A DNA stretch of 6,717 bases from Chloroflexota bacterium (GTDB taxonomy: Bacteria > Chloroflexota > Limnocylindria > Limnocylindrales > CSP1-4). The position numbers and the translations under genes are program-made. The DNA is taken from contig JAJYDP010000275.1 of the NCBI GenBank assembly GCA_021777365.1, positions 1 through 6,717 of the forward strand, read 5' to 3'. Of the stretch, positions 1 through 5,939 are shown one piece after another (the stretch's first letter is position 1; each line of letters begins with the position of its first letter). Below the pieces are notes generated by a model. That model saw only the letters and a program-made list of their open reading frames with translations. It did not search any database and was not told the origin of the DNA.

Positions 1-684
1 AGCCTGTCGGGCAGCCTCGGCGATCGCAGCCCGTTCCAGACGTTCGTGCTGGCCGCGCTGGTGAGCGCGATCGCCGGCGGCCTCGGACCGGGGCTGCTCG
101 CGACGTTCCTGGGCGGGATCGTGGTCGCCTACATGTACCTGCCGCCGTCCGCAACCATCGCGGTCGACACACCCGGCGACCTCATCCGGCTCGGCCTGTT
201 CGCCCTCGAGGGTTTGCTGTCGTCGGCCGCGGGCGAGATCGTGCACCGCGCGCTCCGGCGCGAGGAACGGGTCCTCCACGGCCTCGGCGGTCTGCGGGTG
301 CTGCTGAACGGCGGGTCCGCAGTGACGCCGCCGGGCGAGCCCCCGGCGTACGTCGAGCCGCTGAGCGATCGGGAGCTCGAGGTCGCCCGGCTGCTCGCGT
401 CCGGGCTGCGCAACGACGAGATCGCGGGGCGGCTGTTCGTGTCCCGCAACACGGTCAAGACGCACCTCGCGCACATCTATTCGAAGTTGGGCGTGCGGTC
501 CCGGACCGAGGCCGTCGCGCGCTGCCTGGAACTGGGCCTCTTCGCGCGTCCGGACGGACACCGTGAGGGCCCGGTGCGGGCGACGCCCGAGGATCACGCT
601 CCCCCATTGCCCGCACCGCCCGTCGCCGGACCCACTGCCGCCGTGCCGGCACGTCCGCCCACCCACCTCGACTTCCCGGCCTGA
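1..684 (+). CDS. Membrane-anchored LuxR-family transcriptional regulator (DUF4118-like N-terminus), 5' partial
   Basis: The reading frame is open from base 1, so the gene enters from the left edge; 227 residues are visible before TGA at 682-684. Visible residues 10-95 resemble DUF4118, the membrane domain of KdpD-type kinases: an SPF start, the helix-break [14 protein letters not shown] (26-39), YLPP (46-49), and a last helix from DLIRLGLF (60-67) ending in basic residues. Residues 119-181 are a GerE/LuxR helix-turn-helix, with [15 protein letters not shown] and a recognition helix around [19 protein letters not shown]. The last 45 residues are Pro/Ala-rich and probably disordered. No histidine-kinase or receiver domain lies between the two, so this looks like a one-component, membrane-tethered DNA-binding protein; that role is inferred. 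A GTG at 46 could start a shorter protein but would cut into the first helix, so the true start is probably outside the window. The signal sensed and the targets are unknown. Confidence 0.85.
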   Translation, partial: SLSGSLGDRSPFQTFVLAALVSAIAGGLGPGLLATFLGGIVVAYMYLPPSATIAVDTPGDLIRLGLFALEGLLSSAAGEIVHRALRREERVLHGLGGLRVLLNGGSAVTPPGEPPAYVEPLSDRELEVARLLASGLRNDEIAGRLFVSRNTVKTHLAHIYSKLGVRSRTEAVARCLELGLFARPDGHREGPVRATPEDHAPPLPAPPVAGPTAAVPARPPTHLDFPA

Positions 685-729
685 CCGTTCCCGTGGGGCG
701 GGCCGCCCGCGTCGTCAAGCGGCCAGCGA
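685..729. terminator. Convergent gap with a short GC hairpin, possible bidirectional terminator
   Basis: These 45 bp separate the stop of the LuxR-type gene from the stop of the glycosyltransferase gene, which face each other. Bases 696-708 (GGGCGGGCCGCCC) can fold into a stem of about 5 bp with a 3-nt loop, readable on both strands. There is no T-tract on either side, so intrinsic termination is only a weak suggestion. Confidence 0.25.
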
Positions 730-1938
730 TCACCCGCCGTTGCCGCTCGACGTGAACGCACCTGGCCGGTAGCGGGAAACGAGGTCCGGGCCGCCGACGG
801 CGTGGAAGCGGGGCCCGTCGCCTCCGGTCGGACGACCACGGCTGCCATCGCCGGACGGCCGATTTGCGCGCAGGCCCATGACCCGCCGGTAGACGGCTTC
901 GTAGGCATCGACCATGCGTTCCGGGGCGAACCGGCGCAGGGCGCGATCGCGTACGGAACGACGATCGAGGCGCGGCGCGAGGCCGACGGCAAATACGGCC
1001 TCCTGGACGTCGTCGACGAGGTACCCGTCCCGGCCGTGCTCCACCAGCTCGGGCAGCGCCCCCGCGCGGCGGGCGATGACCGGGGTGCCGGCCGCCATCG
1101 ATTCGATGGCAACGAGCCCGAACGGCTCGGGCCAGGCCCCGAGCATCAGCGTGGCAAGCGCGCCGGCGTACAGTGCATCGCGGTCTCGCACGGACAGCTC
1201 GCCGAGGTACTCGGCCACGCCGTCGCGGATCGCCGGCTCGAGCACCTCCTGGAACATCCGGCGCTCGGCGTCGAGCCGCACGCGCGCCGCGATTTTCAGG
1301 GGGATACCGGTGGCTCGCGCGACTTCCACCGCCTCGGCAACTCCCTTCTCGCGGGCGATGCGACCGACGAGCGCGAGGTACCCGCGGGCCTCGTCCCCGA
1401 ACGGGATCCCGTCGAGCGGCATCCCGTGATGGACGGTCGCCATCCAGTGTGCGTCCGGGAACCACCTGCGCTGGTTGTCGCTCACGGACACCAGCGGGAT
1501 CTCAGGGAAGTCGCCGAGCAGCTCGGACAGCCCGGGCGCGTCGAGCCGCCCGTGCAGCGTGGTGACGACGGGGGTCGGGCAATGCCGGGCCAGCAGGAAC
1601 CCGTGGCCCTCGAGATGGGCATGGATGACGTCGAACCGCTCGTGCTGCCGCCAGACCATGTCGGCCGTGCGCGCGAGGAACAGGGCCTCCGCGTCGTCGA
1701 ACACCGTGTCCGGGCGCAGGGAGGACGGTCCCGCCCAGAGCGCGCGGTCGACGGTGGGGACGAGCTCGCACGGCACCCGGGAGTCACCCGATGCGAACAG
1801 GGTGACGTCGTGTCCGCGGCGCGTCAGCTCCTCGGCCAGCACGGCCACGACGCGCTCCGTGCCGGCGTAGCCGCTGGGAGGGATCGGCAGCAGCGGAGGC
1901 GCGACCAGGGCGATCCGCATCGGCTCGAGCGGTGTCAC
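730..1938 (-). CDS. Glycosyltransferase family 4 (GT-B fold)
   Basis: This 402-residue protein is a retaining, sugar-nucleotide-dependent glycosyltransferase, probably cytoplasmic or peripheral to the membrane, transferring a sugar to an unidentified acceptor. The N-terminal Rossmann domain opens with MRIALVAPPLLP and the glycine loop SGYAGTERV (22-30), followed by FDVIHAHLEGHGF (102-114), VTTLHGRLD (125-133) and SVSDNQRRWF (151-160). The C-terminal domain starts at LALVGRIAREKGV (188-200) and carries the EX7E motif of GT4 enzymes, E271 to E279, in PEPFGLVAIESMAAGTPV. About 45 Gly/Arg/Pro-rich residues trail the fold. I chose GTG at 1938 because it overlaps the upstream stop as GTGA and has GGGGG (1947-1951) 8 nt upstream; an ATG at 1920 would begin exactly at MRIAL and is the alternative. 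It is the last gene of the small-protein operon. Donor and acceptor cannot be read from the sequence. Confidence 0.9.
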   Translation of the reverse strand: MTPLEPMRIALVAPPLLPIPPSGYAGTERVVAVLAEELTRRGHDVTLFASGDSRVPCELVPTVDRALWAGPSSLRPDTVFDDAEALFLARTADMVWRQHERFDVIHAHLEGHGFLLARHCPTPVVTTLHGRLDAPGLSELLGDFPEIPLVSVSDNQRRWFPDAHWMATVHHGMPLDGIPFGDEARGYLALVGRIAREKGVAEAVEVARATGIPLKIAARVRLDAERRMFQEVLEPAIRDGVAEYLGELSVRDRDALYAGALATLMLGAWPEPFGLVAIESMAAGTPVIARRAGALPELVEHGRDGYLVDDVQEAVFAVGLAPRLDRRSVRDRALRRFAPERMVDAYEAVYRRVMGLRANRPSGDGSRGRPTGGDGPRFHAVGGPDLVSRYRPGAFTSSGNGG

Positions 1939-2273
1939 GGCCGTCGCCCCCGGCCGTGGGAGCCGGCGCCGCCCGGGTCGGCGGACTCATGGTCGTCGAG
2001 CTCCCAGACCTCGGGCGGGATCTCCATCCGGCGCTGCATGCGACGGTAGAGCCCGCTGAGGCGGGTCAGCTCCTCGCCGGCCCTGCGATGGCGGGGATCC
2101 CAGCGGGGGGTCGATCGCCGGATGTCGACCTCCCGGCGAACGTGGCGGCCCAGGATGTCGAGCGCACGACGCAGCTCATCGCCCGGTCGTGCGGCAGTCT
2201 GCCCAGTCGACGACAACAGGATCACCCCAGGCGTGCCGATCGGTGGTCGAGCATCGAAGCGCCCATCGATCAC
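1935..2273 (-). CDS. Small basic protein of unknown function
   Basis: This 112-residue protein matches no family I recognise. The GTG start at 2273 overlaps the previous stop as GTGA, and its own TGA at 1935-1937 overlaps the glycosyltransferase GTG in the same way. The N-terminus (residues 1-30) is a short segment with a hydrophobic GVILLSS stretch. Residues 32-85 look helical and very basic (DELRRALDILGRHVRREVDIRR, then GEELTRLSGLYRRMQRRM, split by a WDPRH segment). A small acidic/aromatic patch follows, IPPEVWELDDHE (85-96), then a Gly/Arg tail. No cysteines, membrane helix or signal peptide are seen. Third-position GC is somewhat less extreme than in the neighbours. The sandwiched position with two 4-bp overlaps is the main support that it is translated. 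The frame stays open far upstream, but the extension there is Arg/Ala-rich shadow sequence. Confidence 0.6.
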   Translation of the reverse strand: MIDGRFDARPPIGTPGVILLSSTGQTAARPGDELRRALDILGRHVRREVDIRRSTPRWDPRHRRAGEELTRLSGLYRRMQRRMEIPPEVWELDDHESADPGGAGSHGRGRRP

Positions 2274-2608
2274 TGCCCGGCGCCGGCTCCCGGCGCGTGC
2301 CGCGCCGGAATGGTCAGCAGCAGCTGTTCCAGCCGACGCTCGTGCTGGCGTGCGTTGTCCCAGCGCTGCCGTGCGCTCCTCACCGCGGTGTCGCCCAAGG
2401 CGTCTCCCTGCGCGGCGAGGAAGTCCAGCCGGGCGGCTTCTGCCTCCGCCCGCGCATCGGACAGGCGATCCGCAAGCTCGGCCTCGCGGCTGGCCGCCGC
2501 CGTTCTCGACGCGGCCCACGGCGTGCCGCCGCTCGAGGGTCGGGCGGTCCCGTACGCGCCGGCACGGGCCGATCCCGCACCGAACTCCAGCTCGCTGCCC
2601 CGGTTCAC
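2270..2608 (-). CDS. Small coiled-coil protein of unknown function
   Basis: This 112-residue protein is not one I recognise. The GTG start at 2608 overlaps the HesB-like gene's TGA (2605-2607), and its own TGA (2270-2272) overlaps the next GTG. Residues 1-38 are Gly/Ser/Ala-rich and probably flexible. Residues 39-99 form a long charged helix with regular hydrophobic spacing, seen in REAELADRLSDARAEAEAAR (41-60), LDFLAAQGDAL and ARQRWDNARQHERRLEQLLL, which suggests a coiled coil or helical hairpin. The tail is short and Ala/Gly-rich. It could be an adaptor or oligomerisation partner for a neighbouring product, but that rests only on shape and linkage. The same frame is open further upstream, with an ATG at 2698, but that extension would lie inside the HesB-like gene and reads as Arg/Pro/Ala-rich shadow sequence, so the coupled GTG is preferred. 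Confidence 0.6.
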   Translation of the reverse strand: MNRGSELEFGAGSARAGAYGTARPSSGGTPWAASRTAAASREAELADRLSDARAEAEAARLDFLAAQGDALGDTAVRSARQRWDNARQHERRLEQLLLTIPARHAPGAGAGQ

Positions 2609-2979
2609 GCGTCGCCCGCGGTGCGCACGGTGCCGCCCCCGAGCCGCGGGCCATCGAGCTGGGGGCCTCCGAGCTGCGGGCCATCGAGCTGCGACCAATC
2701 GATGTTCTGCCTGACGAGGACCAGGGCGAGCTGGCCGCCGACCGGCCGCAGATCGAGCGTCCAGTCCGAGAGCAGGTCCGACAGGCCGGGGCTCATGTAG
2801 AAGGTCACACCCAGCCGCGACGCGGCGACATCGTCGCGGCTCGGCTCCGGCACGAAGCCGATGGCGAACCGCCCCTGCCTCGGATCGCCGCTCAGGTGGA
2901 CCCCGAACTCCCGCGGGACCCGCAGCTTGAGCCGGGTGGCGAGCAGCCGCGCTGCCGCGGCGTGCGTGACCTGGAGCAT
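2605..2979 (-). CDS. HesB/IscA-like domain protein lacking cysteines, with C-terminal pentapeptide repeats
   Basis: This 124-residue protein starts at ATG 2979, with AGGAG (2986-2990) 6 nt upstream, the clearest ribosome-binding site in the block. Residues 1-90 resemble the Fe-S biosynthesis (HesB/IscA) fold: an MLQVTHAAAARLL start, a GVHLS strand, the GRFAIGFVPEPSRDDV segment, then GVTFYMSPGLSDLL and WTLDLRP. Bona fide IscA proteins bind iron or a cluster through three conserved cysteines; this protein has no cysteine at all, so it cannot be a classical scaffold. Cysteine-free relatives are known in high-GC bacteria, and their role is unclear. Residues 97-116 are four near-copies of a five-residue unit: SQLDG, PQLGG, PQLDG, PRLGG. 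It lies 14 bp after the preceding small gene and overlaps the next start by 4 bp. The fold call is by pattern only and needs a profile search. Confidence 0.6.
   Translation of the reverse strand: MLQVTHAAAARLLATRLKLRVPREFGVHLSGDPRQGRFAIGFVPEPSRDDVAASRLGVTFYMSPGLSDLLSDWTLDLRPVGGQLALVLVRQNIDWSQLDGPQLGGPQLDGPRLGGGTVRTAGDA
2641..2700 (-). repeat. Four tandem 15-bp repeats coding the HesB-like protein's tail
   Basis: On the plus strand the four units are GAGCCGCGGGCCATC (2641-2655), GAGCTGGGGGCCTCC (2656-2670), GAGCTGCGGGCCATC (2671-2685) and GAGCTGCGACCAATC (2686-2700). Units 1 and 3 differ at one base, giving a 30-bp higher-order period. The unit is a multiple of three and in phase, so copy-number change would lengthen or shorten the protein tail without a frameshift. 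Confidence 0.85.
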
Positions 2980-2985
2980 CCGTCT

Positions 2986-2990
2986 CTCCT
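2986..2990 (-). promoter_or_regulatory. Ribosome-binding site of the HesB-like gene
   Basis: AGGAG on the minus strand, 6 nt before ATG 2979, inside the 14-bp gap after the preceding stop. It decides this start over the longer in-frame extension to 3165, which is Arg/Pro-rich and overlaps the upstream gene. Confidence 0.75.
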
Positions 2991-2993
2991 GCG

Positions 2994-3404
2994 CTACGGT
3001 GTGACCTGCCCCGGCGCCGCTGGCGGCGACGACGGACGCGGCGACCGGACGGTCCGCGCCCCGAGCGCCTTCAGGCGGACCAGCAGACGCCGGCGGCGGT
3101 CGAGGCGGGGCAGCATCGACACGCGGTCGACCAGGGCCTGGTCGATCAGGAGCTCGATCTGGCACGTGCCGAGCAACTCGGTGAGGCGCCGGAGGGTCGC
3201 CGCATCGCCGGCCAGGGACTCCAGGGCGGCCGCACCCAGGTGGCGGGTCGGGATGGCGCCCGGTCGTCCGCGCGTCGTCGAGACGCGCGCAGCGCCCGGG
3301 CGATCGAACCCGGTGCCGCTGGCGAGCGACGCACCCCGGCCGATGCGCTCCCGATCCGCGGGCGCCGGGCCGGGTGCCCGAAACGCCCCATTTGATCCGT
3401 TCAT
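2994..3404 (-). CDS. Arg-rich hypothetical protein, first gene of the small-protein/glycosyltransferase block
   Basis: This 136-residue protein is not recognised. It runs from ATG 3404 to TAG 2994-2996. The first 50 or so residues are Gly/Pro/Arg/Ala-rich with no predicted fold. Residues 55-117 look structured and helical: HLGAAALESLAGDAATLRRL, then TELLGTCQIELLIDQALVDR, then a very basic RLDRRRRLLVRLKALGARTV. The tail (118-136) is Ser/Pro-rich. A single cysteine (C81) sits in the middle. No good ribosome-binding site precedes ATG 3404, and no later ATG or GTG before the structured part suits better, so the start is uncertain. It lies 126 bp after the exporter stop, preceded by a palindromic stretch, and 14 bp before the HesB-like gene, which marks it as the probable first gene of the operon. 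The alternative is that only the C-terminal part is translated, or that the frame is not coding. Confidence 0.5.
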   Translation of the reverse strand: MNGSNGAFRAPGPAPADRERIGRGASLASGTGFDRPGAARVSTTRGRPGAIPTRHLGAAALESLAGDAATLRRLTELLGTCQIELLIDQALVDRVSMLPRLDRRRRLLVRLKALGARTVRSPRPSSPPAAPGQVTP

Positions 3405-3530
3405 GCGGACAGAGTCGCTCGCGCGGCCCGGATGAGCGTCACCCGTACGGGTGATTCACCGGCCCCGTCGCCCGGTCCATCGCACGGCGGGGCGGCGGGC
3501 CCGCGTCGTTTCGGGCCGGCGCGCGCCACC
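3405..3530 (-). other. Intergenic region between exporter and small-gene block
   Basis: These 126 bp should hold the promoter of the small-gene block if the block is not read through from the exporter. I see no good -35/-10 pair on the minus strand. Just after the exporter stop there is a GGCGCGCGCC palindrome (3518-3527) and a possible hairpin with stem 3498-3503/3512-3517 and an 8-nt loop, but no T-run follows, so a terminator is only weakly suggested. The palindromes at 3439-3460 are listed separately. Confidence 0.4.
3439..3460. promoter_or_regulatory. Overlapping palindromes, candidate operator
   Basis: TCACCCGTACGGGTGA (3439-3454) is a perfect 16-bp palindrome. It overlaps a second one, GGTGATTCACC (3450-3460), symmetric about a central T. 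Together they give three alternating half-sites of the type TCACC(C)/(G)GGTGA. The site lies 35-56 bp upstream of ATG 3404, where a repressor or activator of the small-gene block would bind. A short hairpin role (6-bp stem, GTAC loop) is possible but lacks a T-tract. The regulator is unknown. Confidence 0.45.
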
Positions 3531-5318
3531 TCAGTCGCGGTCGCGCAGCGGGTCCAGGGCGGGAGCGACGCCCAGCCGGGCGTTCCGCCGTTCGTCGTCC
3601 GCCAGCAGCCCGGCCTCGAGCAGGTCCGCCTCCTGCTCGTCGTGCACGTAGCGCCCGCCGCGCAGCCAGGAGGCCGTCGCGGCGATGAGGAAGATGACGA
3701 TGGAGAAGACCGACACGACGACGACGCCGTCGTGGAACGGGCCGGCGATGAGCGACGGGAAGAAGCTCGTGCTGACGATGCGCGAGGCGTCGGCCGCCGG
3801 GAGGGTGGCCAGGACCTTCGGACCGATGAGCGTCCCGAGCGGGTTGTACCCGAGGAACGCGGCGAACAGGTAGCCGACGGCCGGCAGGTGCGACAGCGTG
3901 GTGGCGATTCCCGATGCGACGTCGCTGGACGTGAGGCCGCGGTACATCGCCGTCGGGACGTTCGCCGACAGCCCGCCGATCATCAGCGTGAAGAAGACGC
4001 CGATCGAGAGCGGCATGCCGGTGTTCTGGAACGTGGCCCGCATGCCGGAGGCGGCGCCCCGGTAACCCGGGGGCACGCTGTTCATGATCGCCGCCGTGTT
4101 CGGCGAGGCGAACATGCCGAAGGCGACGCCGTTCAGGAGGATGACGAGCCCGAACGCCGGGTAGCTGAAGTTGGCGGGCAGTGCCATCAGCAGCGCGAAC
4201 GTGGCGGCCGCCAGGAGCATGCCGGCGGTGGCGAACGGCCGGGCCCCGTAGCGGTCGGACAGCCAGCCGGAGACGGGGCCGGCGATGACGAAGCCGACCG
4301 TCAGCGGCAGCATGTAGATGCCGGCCCAGAGCGGCGTGTCCTCGAAGTTGTACCCGTGCAGCGGCAGCCAGATCCCCTGCAGCCACATGATCAGGAGGAA
4401 CTGCAGGCCGCCGAGGCCCACCGCGCTGAGGAGCCCGGCCACGTTGCCGGCCGTAAAGGCGCGGATCCGGAAGAGCTCGAGGTTGAACATGGGGGATTCG
4501 ACGCGCCGCTCGATCAGCACGAAGGCCGCCAGCAGCACGATGCCGGCCGCGATCGCGACGAGCACGAACGGGTTGCCCCAGCCCATCGCCGAGGTGCCGT
4601 ACGGTGCGATGCCGTAGGTGATTCCGATGAGGAGGAGCCCGAGGCCGGCCGCGAAGGCGACGTTGCCGGCCCAGTCGATGCGGGCCGCGTGCCGCTCGCC
4701 CAGCTCGCGCAGCGCCACGTAGGCCCAGACCGTGCCCACGATGCCGACCGGCACGTTGAGGAGGAACACCCAGCGCCAGTCGACGGCCGCCAGCACCCCG
4801 CCCAGGATGAGCCCGATGAACGAGCCCGCCTGGAACGCGATCTGGTTGACGCCGAGCGCCATGCCGCGCTGGTCGGACGGGAATGCGTCCGTCAGGATCG
4901 CCGCCGAGTTCGCCATCAGGAGCGCGCCGCCCACCGCCTGCACCATGCGCATCACGATGATCTCGATGGCGCCCGCGGACCCGGTGCTCCAGGTCGCCGA
5001 GAGGCCGATCGAGCCGAGCGTGAAGACGACGAACCCGAGGTTGTACATGCGCACGCGGCCGAACATGTCGCCGATCCGGCCGACGGTGACCACCGCGACG
5101 GCGGTCACGAGCATGTAGCCCATGAGGACCCAGAGCAGGTAGCTGAAGTTCGCCGGGTCGAGCGGGTTCAGGTCGATGCCCCGGAAGATCGCGGGCAGGG
5201 CGATGATCAGGCTCGTCGAGTTGATGGCCGCCATCAGGCCGCCGAGGGTCGTGTTGGAGAGCGCGATCCACTTGTAGTCGAAGCTGCCGAAGTGGTGCCG
5301 GTGCGCCTGCTGCGTCAC
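3531..5318 (-). CDS. DHA2-type MFS exporter (14 transmembrane segments)
   Basis: This 595-residue inner-membrane protein is a proton-driven major-facilitator exporter of the drug:H+ antiporter-2 type (14 helices; EmrB/QacA-like). Helix 1 carries the family's ALP signature (SLIIALPAIF, 36-45). Motif A is GRIGDMFGRVRMY (80-92), with a second copy-like GWLSDRYGARPF (351-362) in the C-terminal half. RMVQAVGGALL (124-134) and GSFIGLILGGVLAAVDWRWV (165-184) match motifs B and C, and FLLNVPVG follows. The last 45 residues after helix 14 are charged and cytoplasmic. Length is above the usual 470-550, partly through a loop of Asn/Pro-rich residues after helix 1 (46-58) and the tail. The GTG start at 5318 overlaps the MarR stop as GTGA and has a run of seven G (5325-5331) 6 nt upstream. 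Pairing with a MarR repressor points to efflux of a toxic compound or metabolite; the substrate cannot be read. Confidence 0.92.
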   Translation of the reverse strand: MTQQAHRHHFGSFDYKWIALSNTTLGGLMAAINSTSLIIALPAIFRGIDLNPLDPANFSYLLWVLMGYMLVTAVAVVTVGRIGDMFGRVRMYNLGFVVFTLGSIGLSATWSTGSAGAIEIIVMRMVQAVGGALLMANSAAILTDAFPSDQRGMALGVNQIAFQAGSFIGLILGGVLAAVDWRWVFLLNVPVGIVGTVWAYVALRELGERHAARIDWAGNVAFAAGLGLLLIGITYGIAPYGTSAMGWGNPFVLVAIAAGIVLLAAFVLIERRVESPMFNLELFRIRAFTAGNVAGLLSAVGLGGLQFLLIMWLQGIWLPLHGYNFEDTPLWAGIYMLPLTVGFVIAGPVSGWLSDRYGARPFATAGMLLAAATFALLMALPANFSYPAFGLVILLNGVAFGMFASPNTAAIMNSVPPGYRGAASGMRATFQNTGMPLSIGVFFTLMIGGLSANVPTAMYRGLTSSDVASGIATTLSHLPAVGYLFAAFLGYNPLGTLIGPKVLATLPAADASRIVSTSFFPSLIAGPFHDGVVVVSVFSIVIFLIAATASWLRGGRYVHDEQEADLLEAGLLADDERRNARLGVAPALDPLRDRD

Positions 5319-5836
5319 GCCGCACCCCCCCGCCCTGCCGTCGCGACCGCCTCGTCGCGCGGGGCGGGAGCCGGCGCCGGCGCTTCATGCTCGGTCGCCA
5401 CTTCCTCCGGCATGGCCTCGAGCATGCGTTCGAGGAGTCCGGCCAGCTGTCGCCGGTCGGCCGGCTCGAAGCGCTCGACGCGGGCCACGAGACCGCTCGA
5501 CTCGAAGAGGGAGCGGTCGTCCAGGGCGCCTTCCCCGAGCGGCGTCACGCGGACGCCGGTCACGCGGCGATCGGTGCCGTCCGGCACGCGCTCGACGAGA
5601 CCGGCCGACTCGAGCCGGTCGACGAGGTTGGTGGCGCTCGACGGTTTCAGGGAAAGCACGGCGCCGAAGCGGCTGATCGGGGTGCAGCCCATGTCGCGCA
5701 GCACGCGCAGGGCATGCATGTCGGCGAGTGCAACGCCGTAGCGGCGGGCCAGCTCGCGCTGCAGCGGTTCCGCCAGGGCGATCGCACGAAGGTAGGCGCG
5801 GAGCAGCCGCCGCGTGTCGGCCGACCAGTCGGGCAC
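5315..5836 (-). CDS. MarR-family transcriptional regulator
   Basis: This 173-residue winged-helix regulator probably represses its own promoter and the overlapping exporter, releasing DNA when a small ligand binds. The N-terminal helices (10-50) serve dimerisation. The helix-turn-helix runs from ISRFGAVLSLKP (54-65) into the recognition helix SSATNLVDRLESAGLVERV (66-84). The wing carries the family's DRR signature (D89-R91) in PDGTDRRVTGVRVTPLGEGA. Residues 118-144 form the C-terminal dimer helix, followed by an Ala/Pro-rich tail (EAPAPAPAPR). Start: GTG 5836, with GGAG (5842-5845) 5 nt upstream. It lies 103 bp after serS on the same strand but has its own AT-rich upstream region, so it likely starts its own transcript. 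The stop TGA (5315-5317) is inside the exporter's start overlap. The ligand is unknown. Confidence 0.92.
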   Translation of the reverse strand: MPDWSADTRRLLRAYLRAIALAEPLQRELARRYGVALADMHALRVLRDMGCTPISRFGAVLSLKPSSATNLVDRLESAGLVERVPDGTDRRVTGVRVTPLGEGALDDRSLFESSGLVARVERFEPADRRQLAGLLERMLEAMPEEVATEHEAPAPAPAPRDEAVATAGRGGAA

Positions 5837-5880
5837 GAGTACTCCAGCTCTATGTATAGTCCGGTTGCGTGGAGTATAGC
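5837..5880 (-). promoter_or_regulatory. Promoter/operator island of the MarR-MFS operon
   Basis: This is the most AT-rich spot of the window. On the minus strand there is a good -10 box TATACT (5878-5873), which would place the start of transcription near 5866; no good -35 is visible. Downstream of it, CTAT-GT-ATAG (5850-5859) is a palindrome of the kind MarR dimers bind. The hexamer CTATAC occurs twice on the minus strand, at 5879-5874 and 5859-5854, exactly 20 bp apart. TACTCCA (5840-5846) and TGGAGTA (5870-5876) form a wider inverted repeat. Binding by the adjacent MarR protein is inferred. Confidence 0.6.
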
Positions 5881-5939
5881 CGACCGCCGGCGAGGGGCCC
5901 CGGCGTACGCAGAGGCGGCGATCCCGGACGCCGTCGAGG

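Noticed and set aside
455..1465. 336-codon minus-strand open frame spanning the end of the LuxR-type gene and much of the glycosyltransferase
   Set aside because: Arg-rich low-complexity product crossing two well-supported genes in other frames.
802..2049. 415-codon open frame on the plus strand, antisense to the glycosyltransferase
   Set aside because: Composition is typical of a shadow frame, with no recognisable motif, and it lies opposite a well-supported GT4 gene.
2122..3435. 437-codon plus-strand open frame opposite the small-gene block, which could make those small genes the shadows instead
   Set aside because: Its product is Arg/Pro/Ala-rich with no motif, while the minus-strand frames give balanced compositions, a HesB-like pattern, a good ribosome-binding site and three GTGA overlaps. 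The first minus gene (2994-3404) is the least secure.
3498..3517. Hairpin after the exporter stop as an intrinsic terminator
   Set aside because: The stem is only 6 bp and no T-run follows on the minus strand; in such GC-rich DNA hairpins of this size are common.
3439..5388. 649-codon minus-strand open frame overlapping the exporter
   Set aside because: Arg/Pro/Ala-rich product with no membrane segments; it is the alternate-frame shadow of the MFS gene on the same strand.
3432..5741. 769-codon open frame on the plus strand, antisense to the exporter and MarR genes
   Set aside because: Its product is a low-complexity string of Arg, Glu, Asp, His, Gly and Ala with no fold. This is the usual antisense shadow of a high-GC membrane-protein gene, and the minus strand carries clear MFS and MarR proteins.
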